Shown: positions 1 to 7,100, numbered from the stretch's first letter. The stretch is 13,708 bases of DNA from CAYTTR01 sp964440805 (GCA_964440805.1 CAYTTR010000047.1:1-13708), one strand, 5' to 3'. Numbers and translations are program-made. The notes: a model not told the origin generated them from the letters alone.

Positions 1-6
1 TGGATT

Positions 7-810
7 ATGTCAAAACAAAATAAAAAGTGCTGGTACCTGCTGGTGGACAGAACTCCCCGTGAAGGCGCCTGGAATATGGCGGTGGATGAATTTCTTTTCC
101 GCTCCGTACATAAGCACTCGCGGACTTATCTGAGATTTTATTCCTGGCGGCGGCCGACGGTTTCCCTTGGTTTTTCTCAGATTGCTGAAAAAGTGGTGGA
201 TGTTGAACTATGCCGCAGGAAAGGAATCGATATAGTCCGCCGGATGACCGGAGGCAAGCTTGTTCTTCATCATGAAGAAGTTACCTACTCCATTGCTTCC
301 TCTGAGGAGAATGTGTTTTCTTCAAGTGTTCAGGAATCCTACCGCCTAATTTCAGAAGCCTTAATGGAAGGATTGCGGTGGCTGGGACTCAATCCCAATA
401 TGACTTCATCCCATCCATCCAATTATTCCAGGGGAAATCTTCCCTGTTTTTCCTATCCAGCCCGTGAAGAAGTGGAAATAAATGGAAAAAAAATCATCGG
501 AAGCGCCCAAAAAAGAGTGGAACAAAGGTTTATTCAACATGGTTCCATTCCCTTAAGGAATACCTCCTCTCTTTTAAAAGATATTACTTTCCTCAAAGGA
601 GGAACCGGCCAGGTAAGAATGATTTCTCTTGAAGAGGCTTTGGACCTGGTGGTGGAATTCGATGAGGTAGTGGCCAGCCTGGTAAGAGGATTTTCCAGTT
701 ATTTTCAGATTGATTTTTTGCCCAAGGTTCTGACCAAAAAAGACAGGGAAGTTGTCTACAAGCTTCAAGATGAAAAATACGGTTCCTTGGATTGGACCTT
801 CTCCCGCTAA
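7..810 (+). CDS. lipM: LipM-like octanoyl/lipoate protein transferase
   Basis: Predicted cytoplasmic acyltransferase of the BPL/LplA/LipB fold that attaches octanoyl (or lipoyl) groups to lipoyl-domain proteins such as GcvH. The N-terminus has the family pattern GAWNMAVDEFL (20-30). RRMTGGKLVLHHEEVTYS (78-95) is the ligand-binding loop with the invariant GG and His. PCFSYPAREE (146-155) supplies Cys147, matching the catalytic Cys of LipM-type transferases, and GKKIIGSAQKR (160-170) gives the conserved Lys. HGSIPL follows at 178-183. The length of 267 residues fits LipM; the extra C-terminal domain of E. coli LplA is absent. The reading frame is open to the window edge, so an upstream start cannot be excluded, but residue 1 lies where family members normally begin. 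LipM versus a stand-alone lipoate ligase is decided mainly on Cys147. Confidence 0.85.
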   Translation: MSKQNKKCWYLLVDRTPREGAWNMAVDEFLFRSVHKHSRTYLRFYSWRRPTVSLGFSQIAEKVVDVELCRRKGIDIVRRMTGGKLVLHHEEVTYSIASSEENVFSSSVQESYRLISEALMEGLRWLGLNPNMTSSHPSNYSRGNLPCFSYPAREEVEINGKKIIGSAQKRVEQRFIQHGSIPLRNTSSLLKDITFLKGGTGQVRMISLEEALDLVVEFDEVVASLVRGFSSYFQIDFLPKVLTKKDREVVYKLQDEKYGSLDWTFSR

Positions 811-826
811 TTTCCGAAACCGGAAA
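811..826. other. Small perfect hairpin just after the lipM stop
   Basis: TTTCCG (811-816) and CGGAAA (821-826) pair perfectly over 6 bp around a 4-nt AAAC loop, starting at the base after the TAA stop. No T-run follows on the plus strand, so it is not a textbook intrinsic terminator. It may stabilise the 3' end of the transcript or be chance. Confidence 0.35.
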
Positions 827-870
827 AAGGGAGAGGGTATGAAATGCTTTATAGTTTATCTTTCCTTTTC

Positions 871-919
871 ACGTCATCGCGGGGAGTGAAGCGTTAGCCG
901 AACGACATGGCGATGACAT
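871..919. repeat. Palindromic intergenic repeat, copy 1
   Basis: GTCATCGC (873-880) is the exact reverse complement of GCGATGAC (910-917), giving an 8-bp stem around a loop of about 29 nt; A871/T919 can also pair across a C872/A918 mismatch. The left side reads like CATCATCGCG-AG and the right side like TGGCGAT, the same order as in the copy at 2063-2095. It resembles the REP-like GTCATYGCGAG-type palindromes scattered between genes in many bacteria (from memory, not searched). Confidence 0.6.
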
Positions 920-1117
920 GGTGGACTTTACATTCGGAGCGGAGACACAAGCCTTTCCATTTTTTTCTTTTTAGCTCTTTCAGAAAAATAGGTTAGGCTT
1001 ATTTATCTTGAGAATTTGGGGATCTCCTTGGGAGCTGGTATTAATTGCCTTTTTACAAGGTTCATGTTAATATTCTACTGAGAAACATTCCTGATTAAGC
1101 ATGAAACGGATAAACAC

Positions 1118-2008
1118 ATGAATGAGGTCGAGGAACTAAAAAGGCTCGAATTAAAAGAGCTTCCCCAGCATAAAACATTTCTTCTTGATGATCTTCACCA
1201 GAATGTCCTTAAAAATCTCCATCTGGAACTTGGCTCTGGCCCAGTCCTGTACTTGCTTTCTCCTTCTTATAGTATTATTAATCCTACTCCCAATGAATAC
1301 ATCAACGATTTTATCCGCGGCAAGGACGGGATATTAAACTATCTCAAGGAATGCATTGTCAGAAGTTTGGCTGTTTATTCGGTTCTTCTGGATGTTAACA
1401 GTTATTTCATTGAGCAGAATAATTTTCTGGTTCTGGCCAGGTTAAGGGAAAGGGATTCCCAGGGCAGAAGGTTTGAAATTAAGTTTTACACCCACAGTTC
1501 CCGCGAGTTGATGACTAATTACTCGGACAAAATCTACATTGGCCGGGATTTTCTTGATCTCTTTCATTTCAAGAGAAAATACATGGGAGTAAAGGAATTA
1601 ATTTCCTCTTTGAAAACCCAGTATGAATCCTTGCTGGACAGAGCTGAAGAAAAAATGAAGAATCCTCTGCACTACAAGGCGTTTTTCCAGGAAATAAAAG
1701 AGTATGTTAATGAACTCCAGAATGAAAGCAATGTTATCCTGCAGACACTGCCGCCTTATCTGGATTTATCAAAGCTGAGCGGGAAAGATCTGATTGAAAT
1801 TAATGCTCAGTACAGGACTCTTAACCATTTCCTGATTGAGCTTAGCGATGAGGTGACTGAGTTTGAAAACCTGCTTCACTTCAGGAAAGAAATTGATTTT
1901 GCCCGCTATGTTACCAAATACAAGAAAGACCTTTCCAACCTCATTTCTTACTTCAATATCCGGATAAACGGTTTTTTAAGCGAAAAAATCCATTCTTTTA
2001 AAGATTAG
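1118..2008 (+). CDS. Protein of unknown function, cytoplasmic
   Basis: I do not recognise this 296-residue protein. It has no signal peptide, membrane segment, Cys pair or nucleotide-binding loop. Residues 1-35 are charged and helical. About 40-150 look mixed alpha/beta: a hydrophobic strand GPVLYLLSPSYSII at 41-54, then alternating strands across LLDVNSYFIEQNNFLVLARL (90-109) and FEIKFYT (119-125). From about 155 to the end the pattern is long amphipathic helices with no beta-like stretches, suggesting a helical bundle or dimerising tail. ATG 1118 lacks a good Shine-Dalgarno; the preceding bases are ATAAACAC. Codon use matches the neighbours and the frame is intact, so it is very probably a real gene. 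It has gene-free flanks of about 300 nt on both sides, so it seems to be transcribed alone and context gives no function. Confidence 0.75.
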   Translation: MNEVEELKRLELKELPQHKTFLLDDLHQNVLKNLHLELGSGPVLYLLSPSYSIINPTPNEYINDFIRGKDGILNYLKECIVRSLAVYSVLLDVNSYFIEQNNFLVLARLRERDSQGRRFEIKFYTHSSRELMTNYSDKIYIGRDFLDLFHFKRKYMGVKELISSLKTQYESLLDRAEEKMKNPLHYKAFFQEIKEYVNELQNESNVILQTLPPYLDLSKLSGKDLIEINAQYRTLNHFLIELSDEVTEFENLLHFRKEIDFARYVTKYKKDLSNLISYFNIRINGFLSEKIHSFKD

Positions 2009-2037
2009 TTTCTTTAGTTTATCTGGTTTCTTTAGTT
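2008..2037. repeat. 12-bp direct repeat after the 1118 gene
   Basis: GTTTCTTTAGTT occurs at 2008-2019 and again at 2026-2037, starting at the last base of the TAG stop. The period is 18 nt. It may be a small duplication or an AT-rich coincidence. Confidence 0.45.
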
Positions 2038-2062
2038 GATTTAAATTAGCTTGAAAATGCAC

Positions 2063-2130
2063 ATCATCGCGAGCGGCTAGAGAAAGTGTGGCGATCTCAT
2101 TTGTATCCGTTACGGATATTGAGACCGCCA
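2063..2130. repeat. Palindromic intergenic repeat, copy 2, with long hairpin
   Basis: The left part, ATCATCGCGAG then GTGGCGATCTCA, repeats the order seen at 871-919. ATCGC (2066-2070) can pair with GCGAT (2091-2095). The right part forms a larger alternative hairpin: TGGCGATCTCA (2089-2099) pairs with TGAGACCGCCA (2120-2130) at 10 of 11 positions, and inside it ATCCG (2105-2109) pairs with CGGAT (2113-2117) around a TTA loop. The two folds compete for 2089-2095. No T-run follows directly, so a mobile palindrome is likelier than a simple terminator. Confidence 0.65.
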
Positions 2131-2167
2131 TTGAGAAATAGTTAGATTTTTTATAAAAATCATACTA

Positions 2168-2196
2168 TTGAAACTTGGAATGGAACAGAGTAAAGT
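2168..2196 (+). promoter_or_regulatory. Candidate sigma-70 promoter for the zinc-ribbon gene
   Basis: TTGAAA (2168-2173) and TAAAGT (2191-2196) are separated by 17 nt. The -35 matches consensus at 5 of 6 positions, the -10 only at 4 of 6. It would give a leader of roughly 90 nt before the ATG at 2293. Just upstream, GATTTTT (2145-2151) and AAAAATC (2155-2161) form an AT-only 7-bp hairpin. The call is weak because the region is AT-rich. Confidence 0.3.
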
Positions 2197-2292
2197 AACA
2201 TCTTGGCGTAAGATACAACCAGCGGCGATTTTTATTCCAATGAGGAAGGTTATCCAGAATAGGAATAATGGTTTAAAGGAATTTAGAGGAAA

Positions 2293-3033
2293 ATGAGTTC
2301 TGACCGTCAATTCAAGGAAGTGGAGAAAGAGTTTTATTCCCTTCAGAGAAAGTTAAAGGAGAGGAAGATTTCCGAAACTGAATTCAGAGTTCAATTGAAG
2401 AAACTTCGTCTCCGGGATTCCCAGGGAAAATGCTGGACGATTGGAGCCCGGACAGGAAAATGGTATGTTTTTGACGGGAAAAAATGGGTAGAGGCCAAGC
2501 CTCCTTCTCTTGCTGAAGGAAAAGCCATTTGTATTTACTGCGGCTATGAAAATGATTTGATGGATGAAGTCTGTTCATTTTGCGGTGGACGGATGAATGA
2601 AAAATCTGACAATTACCAAAAAATTCCTATAACAAGGGGAACGCCTGAGCAGTTAGAAACACAAAGAAAAGAAAGCCAAAAAACTTCATTTATAGATTCC
2701 GACCAGGAAGTGTTATCCCACTCAAGTATTTTTAAAATTTATTCTTGCCGTGTTTTTTCAATGTTTCTTTTTTTCGGAGCCATAGGATTATTCATTGGGA
2801 TGGTAAGCGGGGTTTTTTTTGGAGTTATGGAGCTTTCAAGTGAAACAGCCGGAATCCTTCCCTCTTTTCTAAGGACTATCCAGGGGAAGCTTCTGGGAGG
2901 TATTATTTTTGGAGTTATTGGCTCATTTGCAGGATTTATTATTCTTGGTTTATTTGGATGGTTAGTGGGGCTTTTCTTTAATTTGATCCTTTCATTTATT
3001 GGAGGGCTCAAGTTTAATGTTTCTAAGGAATAG
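2293..3033 (+). CDS. Zinc-ribbon membrane protein of unknown role
   Basis: This 246-residue protein has four visible parts. Residues 4-40 are a charged helix of the short-linker type. About 41-70 form a small aromatic module ending WTIGARTGKWYVFDGKKWVE (48-67), a pattern I recall from Chloroflexota-type zinc-ribbon proteins (memory only). Residues 80-97 are a zinc ribbon with Cys80, Cys83, Cys94 and Cys97 (CxxC-x10-CxxC). After a polar linker (100-147) come two or three Gly-rich hydrophobic segments at about 153-178, 198-221 and 222-239. The soluble part is probably cytoplasmic because there is no signal peptide. AGAGGA lies 2 nt before the ATG, and AAGGA lies 12 nt before it; neither spacing is ideal. 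The 3' end overlaps hypF by 11 bp tail-to-tail. An eight-T run lies inside the gene at 2813-2820. The function is not known. Confidence 0.75.
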   Translation: MSSDRQFKEVEKEFYSLQRKLKERKISETEFRVQLKKLRLRDSQGKCWTIGARTGKWYVFDGKKWVEAKPPSLAEGKAICIYCGYENDLMDEVCSFCGGRMNEKSDNYQKIPITRGTPEQLETQRKESQKTSFIDSDQEVLSHSSIFKIYSCRVFSMFLFFGAIGLFIGMVSGVFFGVMELSSETAGILPSFLRTIQGKLLGGIIFGVIGSFAGFIILGLFGWLVGLFFNLILSFIGGLKFNVSKE

Positions 3034-5323
3034 TTTTTAGCTCCTTACTTGCTAAGTAATTAAGAGCGAAGGCCATTTGTCCCAGAGAAAGTGATTCATC
3101 ATTAGGAGAATAATGGATGGGTCTAAGTGAAAAAAATCCATTTTTTAGTAAAAGGGATTCTGTTTTTAAAAGAAGTGTTTTGTTTAAAAAGACTCCTCCA
3201 ACCAGAACCACTGTATCAATATCATATGTTTTTTTTGCCTCGAGAGCCATCTGAAGAATTATCCTGGTTAGGGTGTTATGAAAACGGGCAGAGATTATGG
3301 ATGGAGGCACTTGGGCTTGTATTTCCTGAAGAATAACCTCAAGAGCAGGAAGAAAAGATATATTCCAAGGGCTTGTATCTTTGTTCAAAGAAAAAGGGTA
3401 AAAACCTTCCTCTTTGGGCTCTGCGATAGCTTCAAGCCTCATAGGAGCTTCACCTTCGAATTCCACAGAAAGAGGAGAGGTTCCGCATAAAAACGATATC
3501 GCATCGAATAACCTTCCACAACTTGAGGTTTCCGGAGACTTGATTTTTTTCTTTAGCATTTTTAGAAGGGCTTGAATATTTTGAGGTTTAACCTGGTTGA
3601 GAGCTGAAATATTTGGAATTGAATCACCATAGATAGAATGAAGGTAAGAGACAGCCATTCTCCAGGGCTGTTTGGCTGCCATATCTCCTCCTGGAAGGAG
3701 CACAGGTGCCAAACAGGCTAAACGCTGATAAGAAGAATAATCTGCTACTAAGAACTCTCCTCCCCAGGCTTTTTTGTCTTGGCCGAAGCCGTATCCATCC
3801 CAGGTGACTCCAAGGACTTTTTTCCCCGGCCTGACTTTGTGTTCCAATAATGGAGCAAGAGTATGGGCAAAGTGATGTTGTACTTGAAGGTAGGGAATTC
3901 CAGTTTTCTTAGCATATCGGCTGGTGTGAAAATCGGGATGAAGATCTGATACCAGGAGCTGGGGGCTGATGTCGAAAAGAGAAGTTAAGTGATTTAAGGT
4001 TTCTTCAAAATATCTGTAATTACGGTATTCATCAAGATCTCCTAAAAATTGACTGGTTATCACATATCCGTCCCTATAAAGAGAAATTGTATTTTTCAGC
4101 TCACCTCCTAAAGCCAGGATATTTTTGCTTACTTTAAGCTCATCGGGAACTGATTGAGGATAAGGCACATAACCTCTGGCTCTTCTAAGAAAGAGGGGGT
4201 GTTTTCCAGCGATTTTCATGACTGAATCATCTGCTCTCATGTGAATGGGCCGATTATGGCTCAGAAGGAATTGACAAAGATGGTAGATTCCTTCTTCTTC
4301 ATCTTTTATAATCGGTGCGTCTTTTTGGTTTGAACTGGTGGCTACTATTATTTCCAGTTGCTCTAAAAGGAGAAAATGAAGAGGAGTGTAAGGAAGCATA
4401 AATCCTGTTTCGTTTAGATAAGGGGAGATCCCTGGTATATCCTTTTTTTTCCGGAGGAGAACAATTGGCCTGCGGGCTGATCTGAGAAACTTTTCTTCCT
4501 CTGAAGAAATATAGGCATATTTTCGGATAGTTTCTATGTCTCTGGCCATTAAGGCCAATGGTTTTCGCTCTCGAGATTTAATTTGCCTCAGTTTTTTGAC
4601 AGCAGCCGGATTAAGGGGATCACAGGTTAAATGGAATCCACCCAGTCCCTTGACTGCCAGAATATATCCCTCGCCAATGAGACTGGAGGCCTTTTGAATT
4701 CCTCCTTCTATTTTTTTTTGTTTTCCCGATTGAATTAGTTCCACGTGAGGACCGCAATCAGGACAGGCGATAGGTTGGGCATGGTAGCGTCGGTCTAAGG
4801 GATTGGAATATTCCTGGTGGCATTTCTGACACATGATAAAATCCTTCATGGTCGTCCTGGGCCGGTCATAAGGAAGTTCCTCAACAATTGTATATCTTGG
4901 TCCGCAATCAGTACAGTTGATGAAAGGATAGTTAAAACGCCTGTCTTCAGGTGATTTCATTTCCTGGAGACAGGAGGAACAGACAGAAATATCAGGAGAA
5001 ATGAAAACAAAACCTTCTCCTTGAAGAGAAGGTTTGATGGAAAAATCATTTAAACCGTTAAATTCTGCTTTGTCTGTGGACAATGCCTCAATCTGGGCTA
5101 AGGGAGGTTTTTCATCTTGGAGTTTTTTAAGGAAAGCAGAGAAAATAGTTTCATCCTCCGATTCAAGATGGATTTTTACTCCAAAATTGATATTTTGCAC
5201 CCAGCCCTTAAAGCCTAAAGAATGAGCCAATCTATAGACATAAGGCCGGAATCCTACTCCTTGAACTACACCAAAAACGGTGATTTCCAAGGCATAGCCT
5301 GAAGAATCAGTTTGATTTTTCAC
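3023..5323 (-). CDS. hypF: Carbamoyltransferase HypF, NiFe hydrogenase maturation
   Basis: HypF uses carbamoyl phosphate and ATP to make carbamoyl-adenylate and passes the carbamoyl group to the HypE C-terminal Cys, the source of the cyanide ligands of NiFe hydrogenases. All expected domains are present in order: acylphosphatase (about 12-98, QGVGFRPYVYR with Arg26, and Asn44); two zinc-finger motifs (Cys115/118/137/140 and Cys165/168/187/190); a YrdC-like domain (about 205-385, VKGLGGFHLTC at 224-234, SRERKPLALMA at 250-260); and a Kae1-like domain (about 400-755, VQHHFAH at 481-487, TWDGYGFG at 507-514, GGVFLN at 709-714). The 766 residues match the usual length and no key motif is missing. 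The start is GTG at 5323, supported by AGAGGT five bases upstream. It is probably co-transcribed with queH, 27 nt upstream. No other hyp or hydrogenase gene is in the window. Confidence 0.96.
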   Translation of the reverse strand: MKNQTDSSGYALEITVFGVVQGVGFRPYVYRLAHSLGFKGWVQNINFGVKIHLESEDETIFSAFLKKLQDEKPPLAQIEALSTDKAEFNGLNDFSIKPSLQGEGFVFISPDISVCSSCLQEMKSPEDRRFNYPFINCTDCGPRYTIVEELPYDRPRTTMKDFIMCQKCHQEYSNPLDRRYHAQPIACPDCGPHVELIQSGKQKKIEGGIQKASSLIGEGYILAVKGLGGFHLTCDPLNPAAVKKLRQIKSRERKPLALMARDIETIRKYAYISSEEEKFLRSARRPIVLLRKKKDIPGISPYLNETGFMLPYTPLHFLLLEQLEIIVATSSNQKDAPIIKDEEEGIYHLCQFLLSHNRPIHMRADDSVMKIAGKHPLFLRRARGYVPYPQSVPDELKVSKNILALGGELKNTISLYRDGYVITSQFLGDLDEYRNYRYFEETLNHLTSLFDISPQLLVSDLHPDFHTSRYAKKTGIPYLQVQHHFAHTLAPLLEHKVRPGKKVLGVTWDGYGFGQDKKAWGGEFLVADYSSYQRLACLAPVLLPGGDMAAKQPWRMAVSYLHSIYGDSIPNISALNQVKPQNIQALLKMLKKKIKSPETSSCGRLFDAISFLCGTSPLSVEFEGEAPMRLEAIAEPKEEGFYPFSLNKDTSPWNISFLPALEVILQEIQAQVPPSIISARFHNTLTRIILQMALEAKKTYDIDTVVLVGGVFLNKTLLLKTESLLLKNGFFSLRPIHYSPNDESLSLGQMAFALNYLASKELKTIP

Positions 5324-5328
5324 TCATG

Positions 5329-5334
5329 ACCTCT
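5329..5334 (-). promoter_or_regulatory. Ribosome binding site fixing the GTG start of hypF
   Basis: On the minus strand AGAGGT sits 5 nt before GTG (5323-5321). An ATG at 5327-5325 overlaps it (ATGAGTG) but is out of frame and stops after six codons, so GTG is the only workable start here. Confidence 0.65.
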
Positions 5335-5350
5335 ATTTAATTTTTTTCTC

Positions 5351-5899
5351 TCATCTTTTTGGCAACTGCTGAAGGCTATAGAGACAGCCGCAGTAATTCT
5401 GGCGGTACAGCTCATGTTTTTTGCTCAATTCAATACTTTTTCTGAAACCATCTTTTTTCTTGAAATCAGCTTCCAGGAAAGCAACACCATGTTTTCCGGC
5501 TAAAAGACGCCCGATTTCGTTGATGGTGTCCGCTTTCTTCCATGGACTGAGGCTCATAACAGTGGTAAATTTTGTCAATCTTTTTTCTTTAGCCAGGGCG
5601 GCAGCTTTATCTAAGCGCATGGCATAACAAATATGGCAGCGTTTTCCTTTTTCCGGCTCTTGTTTGAAATTTTCCGTCATCCGAAACCAAATTTGAGACT
5701 CATAAGGTCCGATATATAGGGGCATATTTAGAATTTCGGCGATTTTTTTTGTTTCCTTGAGTCTTAAATCATATTCTTCCTGGGGATGGATATTGGGATT
5801 GTAAAAAAATCCCGATACCGTAAATTCTCCCTGAAGAAGCTTGGCTACATAAAGCCCGTCCGGGGCACAACAGATATGAAGTAACAAGTTTTCTTTCAT
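5351..5899 (-). CDS. queH: Epoxyqueuosine reductase QueH
   Basis: QueH catalyses the last step of queuosine synthesis, reducing epoxyqueuosine to queuosine in tRNA; it is unrelated in sequence to the cobalamin-dependent QueG. Numbering from the chosen start gives 182 residues, normal for the family. LLLHICCAPDG (5-15) carries Cys10-Cys11, CHICYAMRLDKA (88-99) carries Cys88 and Cys91, and FKKKDGFRKSIELSKKH (146-162) leads into LYRQNYCGCLYS (164-175) with Cys170 and Cys172. These are the family's signature Cys sites, several of which bind an iron-sulfur cluster. The frame stays open to 6037, but that extension would overlap the divergent gene at 6012 and has no family similarity. ATG 5899 is preferred because residues from there match QueH; ATG 5926 is a possible alternative with AAGGA 11 nt upstream. 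It lies directly upstream of hypF. Confidence 0.92.
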   Translation of the reverse strand: MKENLLLHICCAPDGLYVAKLLQGEFTVSGFFYNPNIHPQEEYDLRLKETKKIAEILNMPLYIGPYESQIWFRMTENFKQEPEKGKRCHICYAMRLDKAAALAKEKRLTKFTTVMSLSPWKKADTINEIGRLLAGKHGVAFLEADFKKKDGFRKSIELSKKHELYRQNYCGCLYSLQQLPKR

Positions 5900-5969
5900 A
5901 ACCTTATATTTTAATCTGGTTGTCATTAAAATGCGAGTCCTTGAGGAAATTGGAATATTTTGGTAACTA

Positions 5970-5998
5970 TTGACAAATGATTTTTCATAAAGAAAAAT
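5970..5998 (+). promoter_or_regulatory. Candidate promoter for the coiled-coil gene
   Basis: A perfect TTGACA (5970-5975) is followed after 17 nt by AAAAAT (5993-5998), only a 4 of 6 match. Transcription would begin near 6005, leaving about 7 nt before the ATG at 6012. That would agree with the absence of a Shine-Dalgarno there and suggests a near-leaderless message. Confidence 0.4.
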
Positions 5999-6011
5999 AA
6001 ATGACAATTTA

Positions 6012-7049
6012 ATGAATATTTTTCCTGAATCAATCAATGTTTTTCAGCCTCCCCGGGCAGAAGCAGAAGGTCTGCCTTACTGGATTTTATGGCTGCTTAT
6101 CTTCGTTATTCTTCTTTTGGTGGTTTTCATTTTTTTAAGAGATAAGGATTTACGTAGAAGATTGAACAATTTCTTTTTCGGAGCCAGGAAAAGATTTAAT
6201 AAACTCCGCCTTCAGGTGAAACTGCGAAAGGAAAAACGTCTTCGCCAGGAAATTCTCCAGGAGTTAGGGGAGAGTGCTTGGAAAGAAAAAATTGGTCTGG
6301 ATGAGGACAAAGAGATCTGGAAAAGACTTAAATCCCTGGAAGAAAAGAAAAAAGTCTTACAAAACGAACTGAGAGAAGTAGAGGGAAACATTGCGGAATT
6401 AAACCGGTCCTGGCAAATAATGACTGAAAAATTTAAAGAGAATAGAAGCCAGATGGAAAAAGAAAAGGTTATCTTATCAGAGAGAATCAATGAAATCTGC
6501 TCCCGGGAGAATGAAATCATAAGGGAAGTTGCGGCTAAAAACCAGGAAAGTGAAATAATTACTTCCAAGATTAATTCGCTACAGGAAGAATTAATGAAGT
6601 CAGAAAATGATCTGCCTAAGAAAAATGAAAAAAAATCATCTTCTGAAGAAAAATTTGAAGAGAGAATCAATGAACTGCAAACAAAAAAAGAAGAAATTGA
6701 GGCTGTAATTAAACAAAATCTTGAGGAAAAAGAAAAATGGGAGAAAGAATTATCTAAGCTTAAAAACAAAGTTCAGGAACTGGATAGAAGTTTAGGGGAA
6801 TTGGAAGAAGATGAAAAAAGCCAAACCCAGAGAATAAACAAAGAGTTGAAAGAATGGGAAAAGGTGAAGAACAAACTGCTTAAATCACTGAATGAAAACA
6901 AGAAACAAAAACAGCCCCTTTTTGTTGAGTTAGGCAATATTTTTGAAAAGACCAGAGAAGAATTCGATTCATTCGTTGTTTTCTATTCTCAATTGGATAG
7001 AATTAACAAATCCATCAAAGAGATTGAAAGAAAATTAGAAGAGCTTTAA
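6012..7049 (+). CDS. Membrane-anchored coiled-coil protein, function unknown
   Basis: This 345-residue protein has one strong membrane segment near the N-terminus (about 22-42, WILWLLIFVILLLVVFIFL), a basic patch (43-78) that predicts the long C-terminal part stays in the cytoplasm, and then a nearly continuous charged coiled coil from about 95 to 300. Before the coil is ILQELGESAWKE (81-92). After it, PLFVELGNIFEKTREEFDSF (304-323) leads into VVFYSQLDRINKSI. This pairing of an LGxxAW-like segment with a C-terminal LG...FYxQxDR segment around a coil is something I recall from uncharacterised proteins of other phyla (memory only). The role may be structural or scaffolding. No Shine-Dalgarno precedes ATG 6012; the stop of a four-codon frame beginning at 6001 overlaps it. 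It is divergent from queH. Confidence 0.78.
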   Translation: MNIFPESINVFQPPRAEAEGLPYWILWLLIFVILLLVVFIFLRDKDLRRRLNNFFFGARKRFNKLRLQVKLRKEKRLRQEILQELGESAWKEKIGLDEDKEIWKRLKSLEEKKKVLQNELREVEGNIAELNRSWQIMTEKFKENRSQMEKEKVILSERINEICSRENEIIREVAAKNQESEIITSKINSLQEELMKSENDLPKKNEKKSSSEEKFEERINELQTKKEEIEAVIKQNLEEKEKWEKELSKLKNKVQELDRSLGELEEDEKSQTQRINKELKEWEKVKNKLLKSLNENKKQKQPLFVELGNIFEKTREEFDSFVVFYSQLDRINKSIKEIERKLEEL

Positions 7050-7100
7050 GAGGGCTCGCTTAAAAGAAAAAACAAAAAAGTCGGATTCCCTCGAAGAACA

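Larger units (their letters stand above)
811..1117. other. Gene-free stretch between lipM and the 1118 gene
   Basis: 307 nt without a convincing coding region on either strand. It holds the 811-826 hairpin, the palindromic repeat at 871-919, pyrimidine-rich DNA around 956-980, and the upstream region of the gene at 1118. I found no clear sigma-70 promoter with good spacing and no tRNA-like fold. A six-codon frame begins with ATG at 1101 and ends in TGA at 1119-1121, overlapping the next gene's start codon; it has no ribosome binding site and is not called a gene. Confidence 0.5.

Noticed and set aside
2110..2310. 66-codon minus-strand frame between the unknown gene and the zinc-ribbon gene
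   Set aside because: It would begin inside the hairpin-flanked gene start on the opposite strand and has no ribosome site or family pattern.
1448..2445. Shared LRxRDSQG-like peptide and the GGGATTCCCAGGG DNA string in genes 1118-2008 and 2293-3033
   Set aside because: Asp-Ser-Gln-Gly is a common turn (it also occurs in the amidohydrolase); 13 matching bases with no flanking similarity are not evidence of common origin.
2813..2820. Eight-T run in the zinc-ribbon gene as a possible frameshift site
   Set aside because: The frame is intact on both sides and the product is coherent; no downstream stem or alternative frame of note.
4712..4720. Run of T bases in hypF (A-run in the coding strand) as programmed slippage
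   Set aside because: HypF is full-length in one frame with all motifs; the run only encodes a Lys-rich linker.
5900..6037. N-terminal extension of queH up to 6037
   Set aside because: It would overlap the divergent coiled-coil gene and its promoter, and the extra 46 residues do not resemble QueH.
6212..6769. 185-codon open frame on the minus strand inside the coiled-coil gene
   Set aside because: Ser/Phe-rich translation is the mirror of Lys/Glu-rich coiled-coil codons; no start signal and no family pattern.
7050..7080. Possible intrinsic terminator after the coiled-coil gene
   Set aside because: The only stem is AT-rich and imperfect (CTTTAAG/CTTAAAAG) and is followed by A bases, not T.
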